A DNA stretch of 64,000 nucleotides from Prorocentrum cordatum (taxonomy: Eukaryota; Sar; Dinophyceae; Prorocentrales; Prorocentraceae), in the NCBI GenBank assembly GCA_963575745.1, contig CAUYUJ010001392.1:1-64000 (forward strand), given 5' to 3'. The position numbers were made by a program, and so were the translations under genes. Numbering within the stretch: position 1 is the first letter of the stretch; each line of letters opens with the position of its first letter. Below the pieces are notes generated by a model that saw only the letters and a list, made by a program, of their open reading frames with translations, had not been told where the DNA came from and did no database searches. Positions 53,309 to 63,118 of the stretch are shown piece by piece.

Positions 53309-54790
53309 CTACGCGACCGCCCCTCGGATGATAAGGAGGTTTCGGGGGGGGGGGGGGGGCAGCGTCTCACTCGATCGGTCTCACTATCGATCTCACTATC
53401 GATCTCACTATCGGTCTCGCTCGATCGATCTCACTCGATCGATCTCACAATCGATCTCACTCAACCTATATATTCATTCTGTCATTCGATCGATCGCACA
53501 ATCTACGATCTCACAATCGGTCTCACTATCGATCTCACAATCAATCTCACATTCGGTCTCATCATCGATCTCCCGATCGATATCACCACAATCAACGTCA
53601 CCAGCATCATCAACATCATCATCATCATCAACGTCAACAACATTATCGTTATCATCGCCATCATCCGGACACCATCGTCAGCATCACCTCATTACCATCA
53701 TCATCAACATCATCATAAGCATCATTATCATATCGGACACCGTCATCGTCACCATCATCATCACCAACACCATCATCATCGGGACACCATCACCATCATC
53801 ATCATCATCGGAACCGTATCACCACCATCATCATCATATCATCATGCTCACCATGAGCAACACCATCAACACCATCACCATCAGGACACCATCATCATCA
53901 GCGACATCATCCTCATCATCAACATCCTCATCATCGTTATCACACTCACCATCATCATCGGGACACCATCATCATCACCATCATCGGGACACCATCATCA
54001 AACTCATCACCCTCATCTCATCATCATCCCCACCATCAACGCCATCATCATCATCATCACCGGGACACCATCATCGTCATCATCATGACCAACAGCATCA
54101 TCAACATCGGGACACTATCACCAGCCTTATCCTTATCATCAACAGCATCATCATCATCACCATTCGCATCATCAGCATATGCATCGGGGCACCACCATCA
54201 TCACCATTTTCATCGTCAAGATCATCATCCCATCATCGCATCATCATCATCAACATCAATCAAAATCATCATCGGGACCCCTCCATCGTCATCATCATCA
54301 TCAACATCCGCAACATCATCATCATCACCATCATCATCATTATCAACATCATCATCATCGGGACACGGCATCATCGCCGCTATCACCATCACCATCCGCA
54401 TCGCCAACATCCGCATCGTCATCGTGGCGTCATCATGATCACCGCCACCATCATCCTCATCGACATCATCATCATCATGATCGTCATCATCAACATCGTC
54501 GACATCATCATCGCCGTCGTCGCCGAGGCGCGGACGGGGCGCCGGCGGGGCACCGCGCGGCGCCGGACGCCAGAAGGGAATCATTTGGCCCGCCCGCGCC
54601 CCAGCTACAGCGGGGCGCCGGCGGGGCACCGCGCGGCGCCAAATGCCGGAAGGGAATCATTCGGTCCGGCCGCGCCTGAGCCGCGCAGCTTCGCCTTCGC
54701 TCGCGCGCGCGGCGCGCGCGAGCACGAAACCGAAATCGATTTCCTGGTGGGGGTGCTTTCAGTGCCACTTCGATCTCACCCCCTCGCTTC
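53309..54790 (+). mobile_element. GATC/GAT composite element, copy 1
   Basis: Ordered modules: GACCGCCCCTCGGATGATAA and GGAGGTTTCGGGGG; CAGCGTCTCACTCGATCGG; GATCTCACTATCGATCTCAC array (53,375-53,590); ATC array with recurrent CGGGACACCATCATC (53,590-54,520); a duplicated 60-bp block GCGCCGGCGGGGCACCGCGC, AGAAGGGAATCAT (54,536-54,598 and 54,613-54,676); GAGCACGAAACCGAAATCGA; end CACTTCGATCTCACCCCCTC. The same modules occur in reverse at 34,857-36,262. No protein is encoded outside repeat frames. Confidence 0.8.
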
Positions 54791-54809
54791 CGATATTGGG
54801 GGGGGGGGG

Positions 54810-55400
54810 TCATTTCGGAACGGCGTCAGCCGACCACTCCGTAATCATGAAACCCGACGGCGCTCGATCAGGGTATTTCTCGACGAACACTTCCAAGAAT
54901 ACATAATTACGTTCTAAGTCACATTTTCCACAAGACATGTTGTCGGGATCCTCTGCGTTGAAGGGCTGGACGATGTCGCATAACATGCGCCCCTCCGACA
55001 CGATTTTTTTGAGTGGGGCCGGGAGCAATTTATAGATGCCCGTCGCACAGTATTGCACATCCTCTGTGGACGCCCGAAGTGGGCACTGAAAGAATGGGCA
55101 CTATGCCCAACAACTAATGTTGTCCCAAGCCAACAGCGGCCGCTGTTGGGCAGGCGATCTTCTGTCTCGAATGGACACAGGCTGCGTCGGCGCGGACAGC
55201 AAATCCTGTTCAAAATGAACAGGAATTGTCGTTGGGCATTGTACCCATTCAGTACCCATTTCGGGCGTCCAGATCCTCTTTCGCCCATTGAACTTTGCCC
55301 AGGGCGCACAGACTTCCAAGCGGACCGCTTGGGGGGCATTGGAGCGGGACGCAGAGCCCAGCAAGCTGCATAAGACAAAACAGCTGCAGCTATGGACGCA
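54810..55400 (-). CDS. Exon interrupted by a MITE, unknown protein
   Basis: The clear part, 55,065-54,812, reads QYCATGIYKLLPAPLKKIVS, EGRMLCDIVQPFNAEDPDNM, CGKCDLERNYVFLEVFVEKY and PDRAPSGFMITEWSADAV, then a TGA or donor. The MSCGKCDLE cysteines may bind metal. Upstream the frame meets a 207-bp MITE (55,066-55,272) with a 7-bp duplicated target. Beyond the insert, open sequence continues to about 55,400 (SNAPQAVRLEVCAPWAKF in one frame). Thus the insertion probably hit an exon or a nearby intron. The family is not recognised. Confidence 0.5.
55066..55272. mobile_element. MITE with ~40-bp TIRs and 7-bp target duplication
   Basis: Left end GTGGACGCCCGAAGTGGGCA, then CTGAAAGAATGGGCACTATG and CCCAAC. 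Right end, read inward, CTGGACGCCCGAAATGGGTA, then CTGAATGGGTACAATG and CCCAAC. Target duplication ATCCTCT at 55,059-55,065 and 55,273-55,279. Interior: a perfect 20-bp palindrome CCAACAGCGGCCGCTGTTGG (55,130-55,149) and a CCTGTTC/GAACAGG hairpin near 55,205-55,223. No coding capacity. Confidence 0.85.
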
Positions 55401-55404
55401 TCGG

Positions 55405-55465
55405 CATAGTAGTAGTAGTAGTAGTAGTAGTGTTGTTGTTGTTGTAACTACTACGACTACTACTA

Positions 55466-55511
<46 letters not shown>

Positions 55512-55815
55512 GACTACTACTACTGCTACTACTACTGCTACTACTACTACTACTACTTGTAGCTATAGTACACACGACTACTATTACTACTACTACAACT
55601 ACTACCACTACTACTACTACTACTACTGCTTCTACTTATACTTCTACTTCTATACTTCTACTTCTACTTCTACTTGTACTACTACTACTACTACTACTAC
55701 TACTGGACCCGCCCTGCTGGGGAGAGATTCCGTGTTCATTGCTTGTTTCACAGCTCGCCTCAGGTGTTCCCGAGGTCTTCGATGGGAAACCGAAGTTTAG
55801 CTTATGGAAGAAAGG

Positions 55816-55855
<40 letters not shown>

Positions 55856-55871
55856 CTCCCTCTCTACTACT

Positions 55872-55902
<31 letters not shown>

Positions 55903-55905
55903 CTC
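55405..55905. repeat. CTA/TAG triplet arrays with strand switch
   Basis: TAG triplets (55,408-55,430), GTT triplets, then CTA triplets to 55,705, resuming at 55,817-55,905. The insert 55,706-55,816 is single-copy-looking and reads LVSQLASGVPEVFDGKPKFS LWKKG on the plus strand after TTTCACAG; I do not call it a gene. Tyr/Thr/Val frames are artefacts. Confidence 0.85.
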
Positions 55906-56436
55906 CCGCCGCGCCTGGAGGCCCGCGGCGCCGCGGCGCCCGCCGCCGGGGCGGCCGCCGCCGGGGCGGCCCCGCGGCTCGCGCTCGCGGGCCAGGGTCG
56001 AGAGCGGAGAGGAGGAGGGGAGGAAGACGGGAGTCCACTCCCATTGACCCGATCGACCGCCTCGATCCCGACATCGATGCGAATCAATCGATATCGGGAT
56101 GAAGCGATCGATCGATCGCTTCATCCCGCTATCGATCGATACGCACTCCATCGAAGAATGCCGAAATGCCCACGGCTGCAACGGATCCCAGATGATCCAA
56201 TGGGGCCCCGAAAGGACCCAATGAAATCTCAATGAGGCGATCGATCGGGCCAAGATGGGAGCGGGCCCCCTGCACCTCCTCCACGCCGCAATCCTCCTTG
56301 AAGCCCCCCCCCCTCTCCCTACCTCCCTCCTGCGCGTGGCCGACCCGCGCGTTTCCCGAGGCCCGGGCCCCCTCGAACCATGGAAAAAATCAAAACGGGA
56401 AGTTTTTCGCTGACTTCGGCCTCTGGGGGGGGCCTT
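55906..56436. other. GC-rich spacer with 34-bp perfect palindrome
   Basis: 56,095-56,128 is a perfect palindrome with half-site CGGGATGAAGCGATCGA; imperfect pairing extends a few bases further on both sides. 55,915-55,975 holds repeated GCCGCCGCCGGGGCGGCC. No gene seen. Confidence 0.7.
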
Positions 56437-57118
56437 GCAGTAGTAACAGTAAAACTAAGCTAAAGCTAAGCAAAAGCTAAACTAAAGCTAAGCTAAAGCT
56501 CAGCTAGCGCTAAGCTAAAGCTCAGCTAAAGCTCAACTGAAGCTAAGCTAAGGCTAAGCTAACGCTAAGCTAACGCTAAGCTAAAGCTACGATAGAGCTA
56601 AGCTAAAGCTAAGCTGAAGCAAGCTGAAGCTAAGCTGAAGCTAAGCTACACAGAAGTTCAAACTAAGCTGAAGCTAGCGCTAAAGCTAAGCTGAAACACA
56701 GCTACACGATCTCTAAAGCTAAAGGCTAAAGCTAAGCGAAAGCTATAAGCTAAAGCCAAGCTAAAGCTAAACTAAAGCTAAGCGAAAGCTGAAGCTAAGC
56801 TGAAGCTACAGCGAAGCTGAAGCTAAGCTAAAGCTAAGCTAAAGCAAAGCTAAAATCTAGCAACAGCTAATATGAAGCTAAAGTTAATGCTAAACTAAAG
56901 CTAAACTAAAGCTAAGCTAAAGCTAAGCTCAAGCTAGGCTCAAGCTACAGCTAAAGCTAAGCTAAAGTCAAGCTATAAACCTAAGCTAAAGCTATAAAAG
57001 CTAAGCTAAAGCTAAGCTGCAGCTAAAACTAAAGCCCCCAGGGGTCTAGGGGACCGCGGGGCGGATCTTGGGGGGGCCGCCCAGGGCGAGGTCCACTGCC
57101 CGGCCCCTTTTTAAGCCA
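56437..57118. mobile_element. AGCT-array dispersed element, copy 7 (forward)
   Basis: Starts TTGCAGTAGTAACAGTAAAA (the outer CCCAGTGCGACC part is missing), then the AGCTAAAGCTA array to about 57,035, then CCCCCAGGGGTCTAGGGGAC, CGCGGGGCGGATCTTGGGGG, GGGCGAGGTCCACTGCCC and GGCCCCTTTTTAAGC. Best preserved right end together with copy 1. Confidence 0.8.
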
Positions 57119-57134
57119 TAGAGCAAAAACCCTT

Positions 57135-57345
57135 CTTGAGCGGGGAAACGCGCGCATGCGGACCCTGCCACTGCGGCCTTCGCAACCGCGGCCTTCGGAG
57201 ATCCCGATGGGGCAACGAAGAAACGTGCGAGAGGTGTGCCGGAATGGGCGGGGAACCGCGCGCGCGGGACCTGCCGCTGGGGCCTTCGGTGGAGCTCCTT
57301 ATATGCGGCTGCGAAACGCGTGGGGGGCATGCCAAAGTGAGGGGG
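57135..57345. repeat. ~100-bp satellite, two units
   Basis: CGCATGCGGACCCTGCCACT, GTGCGAGAGGTGTGCCGGAA and GGGGCCTTCGGTGGAGCTCC identify the family also seen at 4,850-5,165 and 63,715-64,000. It begins about 20 bp after the right end of AGCT copy 7. Confidence 0.75.
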
Positions 57346-57740
57346 GAGACGGAAGGAAAAGGGGAGGAGGAAGCAGCGGGAGGAGGGGGGGGGGAGCAGG
57401 AGGAGGAGAAGGAGGAGGAGGAGCAACGCGGGGCGTCGTCACCCAACGCCGCATGATGATGGGACAAATACAGCAACAGGAGAAACAACGGACAGAGAAA
57501 TGGAGGGGACAAAAAAGGCGGTGGAACGAGGGAGGACGAGGAGAAGGAGGAAGAAGAGGATGAGGAGGAGGGGGCGAACGACGAGGCGAGGAGGGGACGT
57601 GGAAAAGGTGCGCAGGAGCAGAGCGAGAGAGGACGGAAAAAAGGACGAGCACTAGGGAGAGGAAGAAGAGGAATATGAAGAAACGAACATATACACCATA
57701 ACTGGCCACGGGGGAATACATATATATATATATATATATG
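57346..57740. repeat. GGA/GAA purine tract and (TA)n
   Basis: GGAGGAGGAGAAGG-type sequence, then TATATATATATATATATATG at 57,719-57,740. Confidence 0.75.
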
Positions 57741-58685
57741 TATGATTTGCACTGGCGTTCCGCGCTAGAACCACGCTTAAGTTGATTGTGGTCCGCGTGG
57801 GAAACGCAAGAAATTAGGGGGGGAGATTTTCACCGTCTTAAGTTCGGAGCGGGCGCACTTGCAGAAAATACGACACTTGAAACTTCATCTTATGAGAAAC
57901 AAATCCGCTATCAGGAAAAACGCACCAACATAATACACCACTAGTATTCGAGATGCGTGTATACCGCCCATGAATGTCCAAAGCGCGCACAGAGGACACC
58001 CTCGGTCGGTCGGCTTCCGCCGACGATGGAATGAAGCGCGCGCTGCAGTTTTCGGGGAAAGAAACGACGACGCGCGCCGGGCCCGCGCCCCCGGCGGAAA
58101 CGCGCGCGCGCGCCGAGCGCGCGCCTGCCGAGGGGCGCGCCCTCACGGCCGCAATCACTGCCCCCCCCCGCCCCGCGACAAACGCCGCCCGCGTCGCCCG
58201 GAAATTCGCCCGCGCGCTGCGCGGGATCGCGGCGCGGGGCTCCTGCCAACGCCCGGCCATCGCCACAATGGCGTCGCGGCCCGGGCTTGTCGAAAGCTGC
58301 TGGATGTCGGCTCAACGCCCGTCGCGCCAAATCGGTGGAAACTCGGGCGAAGATTAGTGGCGATTGTGCACATCATGATTGGAAGCAGCATTGCTCATCT
58401 CTCGGGAAGGTCGCCACCGGAAGAATGATCATCATCAACTTGTCAAATACCAGGTTTTCCCATGGCAGAAGACAAGCGAACTTGCGCAGCAATGCTTCTG
58501 GACGGCCCCACCGGCCTCCGCGACGAAGTGCGGAAGTGGGATTATACTGCAGTGCGGAACTACATTACCGCAGGCGGGAATACAGTGCTGCAGTGGCTTC
58601 GGCGGTTCCTCTGGGGATGGCTTAGGCAGCGCATTTCTCTCACCAAAGCACGGGGCCCACCGCCGCCCGCCGACTCCACTCGCGT
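57741..58685. other. No firm gene
   Basis: A minus-strand frame is open from 58,266 to 57,838 (VRALDIHGRYTRISNTSGVL; KMKFQVSYFLQVRPLRT), but its first half is Ala/Arg-rich in CG-rich DNA (58,080-58,160 has CGCGCG runs). 58,430-58,680 is open in several frames. Either could be an exon; evidence is weak. Confidence 0.3.
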
Positions 58686-58689
58686 CACC

Positions 58690-59880
58690 ACGTGTTAACT
58701 TCAAAATCCAATCGGTCACCGTTAAGGGTTCACTCTGCTTTCCCGGACAACATGCCGGCATACCGAACCCGCCGAGCGCGCGCGAAAGGAGTTCTGTGTT
58801 GCCCCACGCAGATTCCATTCACGCACACCCGGCTTAACTTCAAAATCCATTCGGTCACCGTTAAGGGTCCACTTTAGTTGCCCAGGCAACCTGGCGACTT
58901 TTCCATTGTGGACAAAGCAGCCGCAGCGCGCGCGTTGCCCATGCCCGACTCCATTCACGTCCCCACATGTTAATTTCAACATCAAGTCGGTTACCGTCAG
59001 GCCGACAAGGCGACTTTTCCTTTGTGGGCAATACAGAACTCGCCGAGCGCGCGAACGGAGTTCTGCGCTGCCCATCACAGATTCAATTCACGCATGCGGG
59101 TTAACAACAAAGTCCAACAGGTCACCGTTAAGGGTCAACTTTAATTTTCCACTGTTGGCAAAACAGGCCGCAACGCGCGCGTGTGTTGCCCATGCCCGAC
59201 TCTTTTCACGTCATCACACGTTAACTTCAAAATCTAATCGGTCACCGTTAAGGGCTCATTTTGCGTCCCGGGCCAACATGGCGACTTTTTCATTGTGGGC
59301 AATACTGAACACGCCGAGCGCGCGCGCGAAAGGAGTTCTGCGCTGCCCAATCCAGATTCCATCCAAGCACGCCCGGTAAACTTCAAGGTCCAGTCGGTCA
59401 CCGTTAAGGGCCCACTTTAGTTTCCAGGCCAACGTGGCGACTTTTCCACTGCGATCAAAACAGGCCGCAGCGCGAGCGCGTGGTGCCCATGCCCGACTCC
59501 GTTCACGTCACCGAATCGGTCACCGTCATGGATTGACTGTACTTTCCAGGCCAACACGGCGACTTTTCCAGCGTGGACAGAACCGAACCCTCCGGGCGCG
59601 CGCGCGCGAAAGGAGTTCTGCGTTGCCCATCGCAAATTCCATTCACGCACACCCGGATTAACTTCAAATCCAATCGGTCGCCGTTAAGGGCCCACTTGAA
59701 CTGCCAGGCCAACGTGGCGACTTTTTCATTGTGGGCAATACAGAACTCTCCGAGCGCGCGCGGGCGCGCGCTAAAGGAGTTCTGCGTTGCCCACCACAGA
59801 CTCCATTCACGCACGCCCATGTTAACTTCAAAATCCAGTCGGTCACCGTTAAGGGCCACCGTCAAACCATGCGGTTTCCA
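58690..59880. repeat. ~140-bp satellite, nine units, alternating subtypes
   Basis: Anchor GGTCACCGTTAAGGG begins at 58,714, 58,853, 58,989, 59,120, 59,240, 59,396, 59,518, 59,676 and 59,841. Between anchors two spacer types alternate: type I has GCCCATGCCCGACTCC then TTCACGTCACC; type II has GAAAGGAGTTCTGCGTTGCC then CAGATTCCATTCACGCA. The order is II, I, II, I, II, I, II, II, so the unit is a dimer with one break. Shared text: TTAACTTCAAAATCCAATC and CAACGTGGCGACTTTTCC. Confidence 0.85.
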
Positions 59881-59959
59881 CGCGATCGGGCCCGTCGCCG
59901 GGGCTCCCGGAGGCGATTTGCTGTTCCACGCGCGTCTCGCACTTGTGCAATAATTCCAT

Positions 59960-60245
59960 GCGCATGTCATGTTTTCATTTTTCACGGTTTCGCACCCCCC
60001 ACACACACCTCTTCTTTGTTTTATACTCTCATTTCCCGTGATATGTTCCGTACCTTCTCCATATATTTTTTCATACTTCCATATTCCCCTATATTTGTTC
60101 ACACTTTTTTCATAATTCCATTTCCCCCATACTTTGTTTCGTGTTATTTCCATACTTTTTTCATACTTCCACTTCTCGGGCGACTCACACTCGTACTTCC
60201 CTTTCGTCTTCATGTCACACTTTCGCTGTACTTCGAATATCACGC
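59960..60245. repeat. AT-richer degenerate repeat (CATACTTTTTTCATACTTCC)
   Basis: TTTTTTCATACTTCCA and CCATATTCCC-like units recur every 20-30 bp. The minus-strand frame gives KYEKS repeats. Unusually AT-rich for the window; not called coding. Confidence 0.55.
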
Positions 60246-60814
60246 GCCGGGTCGACGCCGTGCCTCCTCTGCACGACATAAGCCAATTCCCCCCGATGCT
60301 GCCGCGGGCGGCGAAACCGCGCAGCCGCCGGCGCCGCGGGGGTCGCCCTGCCCGGAAGCAGCGCGCGCTGGCGCGGGAGAAGGCCTAGAGCTCGGAGAAG
60401 CCGTTGGCGTCGGCAGATATAAAGAGGCACGTCGTCAAAACGCATCGCGCTGGCGACCGCGGGGGGCGCGCCCATTGCCCCGCGCGCGAAAGGGGGCAAG
60501 TCCAGGGGCAGCCGCAAGTCAGACGAGGGCGAGGGCCTGGTCAAAGTGACACTCGGGCTCGCAGACGAATCCACTAAATATGGAGAAAGCGAGGGAGAAG
60601 AAGAGCACGAAGCAGAGGAGCTCCTCGAATTCAGGTCAATCGATGCCGCGCGCGCCTGGGCTAAGCCCCCCACCCGGCCAGCGCCGCCACGGCAGCGCCT
60701 GCCCGGCCCCGCCTCGACGGGGAGGGCAGGAGCGCGACGTCGACAAGCCAGCCCGCGGAGCCATCCATGGCCCAGCGCTGAATTCCGCCGCGCATGTAGT
60801 CGCCCCTATCCAGG
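60246..60814. other. Possible 3' flank of the retroposed gene copy
   Basis: Downstream of the stop at 60,815 (minus strand). A short segment reads RGDYMRGGIQRWAMDGSAGW (60,805-60,745) and looks protein-like, so the original transcript may have held more coding sequence. No poly(A) tract is seen. Confidence 0.35.
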
Positions 60815-63018
60815 CCCAGTCATAGAGGGAGCCGCCCGCTCGCCCCTGGCACCCCCTTTCGCGCCCACTGCGCCGACCCCGATCGACTGCCCCTGGATTG
60901 CTGCGCGCACCTTGCGGACCGCCTCCAAATCAGGGAGGCGCAATCGCAGGCGCCCCGGAGGTGCGTCCAAGCCCGCCAGCGCGAGGTGGGCGAACCCCCC
61001 TGTCCGCGGCGGGGCTGAATAGTCTGTCTCGCGCAAATCGAGCCCGGCGCGCGCGCGCACATGCCGCGTCAACAGCCTCAGCACCTCCCCGCCCTCCTTC
61101 CCCCACTCCCCCATGGCGATCAGCTCGGTGACGTACTCGCGGTCGGAAGCGGGGCGCGTGCCACGACGGCGACTGGCTGCCAGAGCCTGCGGGGTCGTCG
61201 ATGGGATGGCGATGGCGCGCCTTCCATTGCGGGGGGCCTTCCAGCGCAGCTTGAAGGCCGTCTCCGCGGCGCCGTCGCGGAGGATGCCGCCCATGGCCCC
61301 CGCCCAGCGCGCGGGCTCCGCATCGGTAAGGACCAGCAGGCGGGTCCGCGAAAGAGCCAGGAGCTGCGATCACAGTGGCCAGAAACGCGCGATGTTGTGC
61401 GCGGTGTTGACCTCGAGCATCGCCGCCTCCGCTGCCGCGTAGATGCGTTGGCCCGCCCAATAGGCATCAGCAGGCAAGCCAAAATGTTGGAAGTACATCT
61501 GGACCTGCAAGTCGGAGAACTCCACGGAGAGGAGCACCTCCAGGCAAATGCGCGGCTGCATCTCCCACGACAGGGGGCAGCGGCGGTGCTGGCGGATGGC
61601 ATTGCGAACGCCGCACGCCCCGCCGTACTCCGTCAATCGCGAAAACACAGAAGGCAAGCTGTCCGCCGCCGCATCCAAGGTGACGGAGCGAACCGCCGCG
61701 AACTGGGCCAGAGGCACATAGGGGAAGGTAGAGATGCGATCCACGCGAGGACCACCCCGACTGAGGTGAAACACTGCCAAACCATCATGGCCAAACCGAG
61801 GGCCGGAGGGGCCACTGCTGATCCACTGCAGCGGGGTTAGCCAGACCTGCCTCACTATGGGGACCCATTTCGCCGCCAACAGGGGATGCGTCAAGATGTC
61901 GGCGACCTGGGCGAACGAGTGCATGTGCGGCATCAGCTCGACGGTGGTCACCATGCGGAGGGAGCGCGGCCACTCCGCAGCAGGGCGGCGCAGCCGGGCG
62001 CATAGCACCCGTCTGATGGCGTTGAAGTCCCCAGGCGCCCAGAGCACGATGTTCTTGCCGGTGCACCAGTTCCAGAGGGAGGAATCTCCCTTTTGCGCCA
62101 GCGTCGCAACGCCCCACGAGTCCGCGACCAAGGAGTCGGATATCGCCTCCTGTCACAAAAAGTTGGACCACTGCGTGAGGATGATCGGCGACGCGCCGTC
62201 CTCCAGCGGTGTGGCTAGGAGGCGGAGTGCGTCCGCACCCAACTCCTTGTGCAACGGCAGGTCGGTGGTGCGGAAGCGCCGCCGCTGCCGCAGAACCTCC
62301 GGGAGCTCGTCCTCGCACAGCCGGGCTGCCTTCTGGAGCCGCTCGGTGAAGGTCTGGATCTCCTCGAAGTCAGCGGCATTCCATTGGCCCTGCCCCGAGA
62401 GCGAAGTCAAGAGGAGAGCCGCACGCTCCCGCGCAGAGATGAGCGTCAGGGTCCGGGGGGAGCCCGCCAGCATAGACACCCCCAGTCGCTGCCACTGGTA
62501 TGCATCAGGGGCTGTGTTGTAGGCGACCTTACGCAAGAGGGTCTGCAAACTTGGCCAGCCAGTCGGGAACTCCACAGCCACCTGCGCTTCGGCACTGCCC
62601 CGCGGGTGAACCGCCAAGATCAACTCGACCTGCTCGAGGATTTCCTGGTCGATGAACGTCGTAAGCATGTCCAGGGACAGGAGGGCAGGCGTAGTCGAAC
62701 TGGATGTGGGGAGTGGGGGGTGCGGGAGCCGGAGGCGCCGCAGGTGCCGTCCTGGCGAGGCTCGCTGTCGCCATCAACCTGCAGGGACGCCATGCCCTGG
62801 GTGGCGCCAGAACCCGCGACTTCGACGTCCATGCTCTCTGTCGGTGCCTGGCCCTGCCCCGAAGCGGGAAGGCCCGGCGGCAGCGGCGGCCTGGCCGCCG
62901 CGGCGGCGGCAGCAGCGGCGCCGGGTGGCGTCTGGCCGCAGCGCCGGCATCGGCCCTGCTCGTCGGCCAAGGCCGGAAGCGCTCCAAAGAGCGGGCAGGC
63001 CACATGAGTGCAAGCCAT
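60815..63018 (-). pseudogene. Retroposed, intronless gene copy with frameshift and two TGA
   Basis: From ATG at 63,018 (MACTHVACPLFGALPALADE, then GRCRRCGQ: a Cys4-type zinc-ribbon-like start) through a Pro/Ala linker. A frameshift lies in C-runs near 62,712-62,722. One frame then runs about 620 codons to a TAG at 60,815: MLTTFIDQEILEQVELIL, NAADFEEIQTFTERLQKAAR, TGKNIVLWAPGDFNAIRRVL, MQPRICLEVLLSVEFSDLQV, RTRLLVLTDAEPARWAG, REYVTELIAMGEWGKEGGEV. Only two stops break it, TGA at 62,155-62,153 and TGA at 61,371-61,369; both could be CGA changed at a CpG. No intron is needed over 2.2 kb, unlike neighbours, and a spliced-leader relict lies 79 nt upstream. So it is a processed copy. The parent may be a dinoflagellate gene family or the first ORF of a non-LTR element; I cannot decide. 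Confidence 0.75.
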
Positions 63019-63096
63019 CTCCAGCAGGGAGGGGAGTCTGAGAGTCTGAGCGGCAGAAGGATCAGGGACCTAGACTTGAGCCCTAAACCCCTGGAC

Positions 63097-63118
63097 CTTG
63101 AGCCAAAATGGCTACGGA
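63097..63118 (-). other. Relict dinoflagellate spliced leader (22 nt)
   Basis: On the minus strand the 22 bases start TCCGTAGCC and end ATTTTGGCTCAAG, an exact match to the conserved dinoflagellate leader (first base D = T). Next comes GTCCAGGGG and then TTTAGGGCTCAAG (63,087-63,075), which resembles the 3' half of a second, older leader. Position 79 nt upstream of the ATG fits a reverse-transcribed trans-spliced mRNA. It is not an SL RNA gene: no GTAAG-type donor and no Sm-site context follows. Confidence 0.9.

Noticed and set aside
53195-54917. Long Ser/His/Ile frames in the GAT/ATC arrays (also 34.9-36.6 and 47.3-48.1 kb)
   Set aside because: Direct translation of triplet repeats, open in several frames; no non-repeat protein character.
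58690-59880. CRISPR-like array
   Set aside because: Regular repeats with variable spacers, but units are ~140 bp, spacers are themselves repeats of two types, and the genome is eukaryotic.
58690-60279. Minus-strand protein made of ~47-residue repeats over the satellite
   Set aside because: Unit lengths vary (120-165 bp) and are not multiples of three, so the frame is not conserved.
61362-62155. Splicing as the explanation for the two TGA codons in the retroposed copy
   Set aside because: Frames on both sides of each TGA are the same and directly adjacent, so no intron is needed; nonsense mutation is simpler.
63097-63118. SL RNA gene
   Set aside because: The 22-nt leader is followed by GTCCAGGGG rather than a normal donor and SL RNA body; an ORF starts 79 nt downstream, so a relict leader is the better reading.
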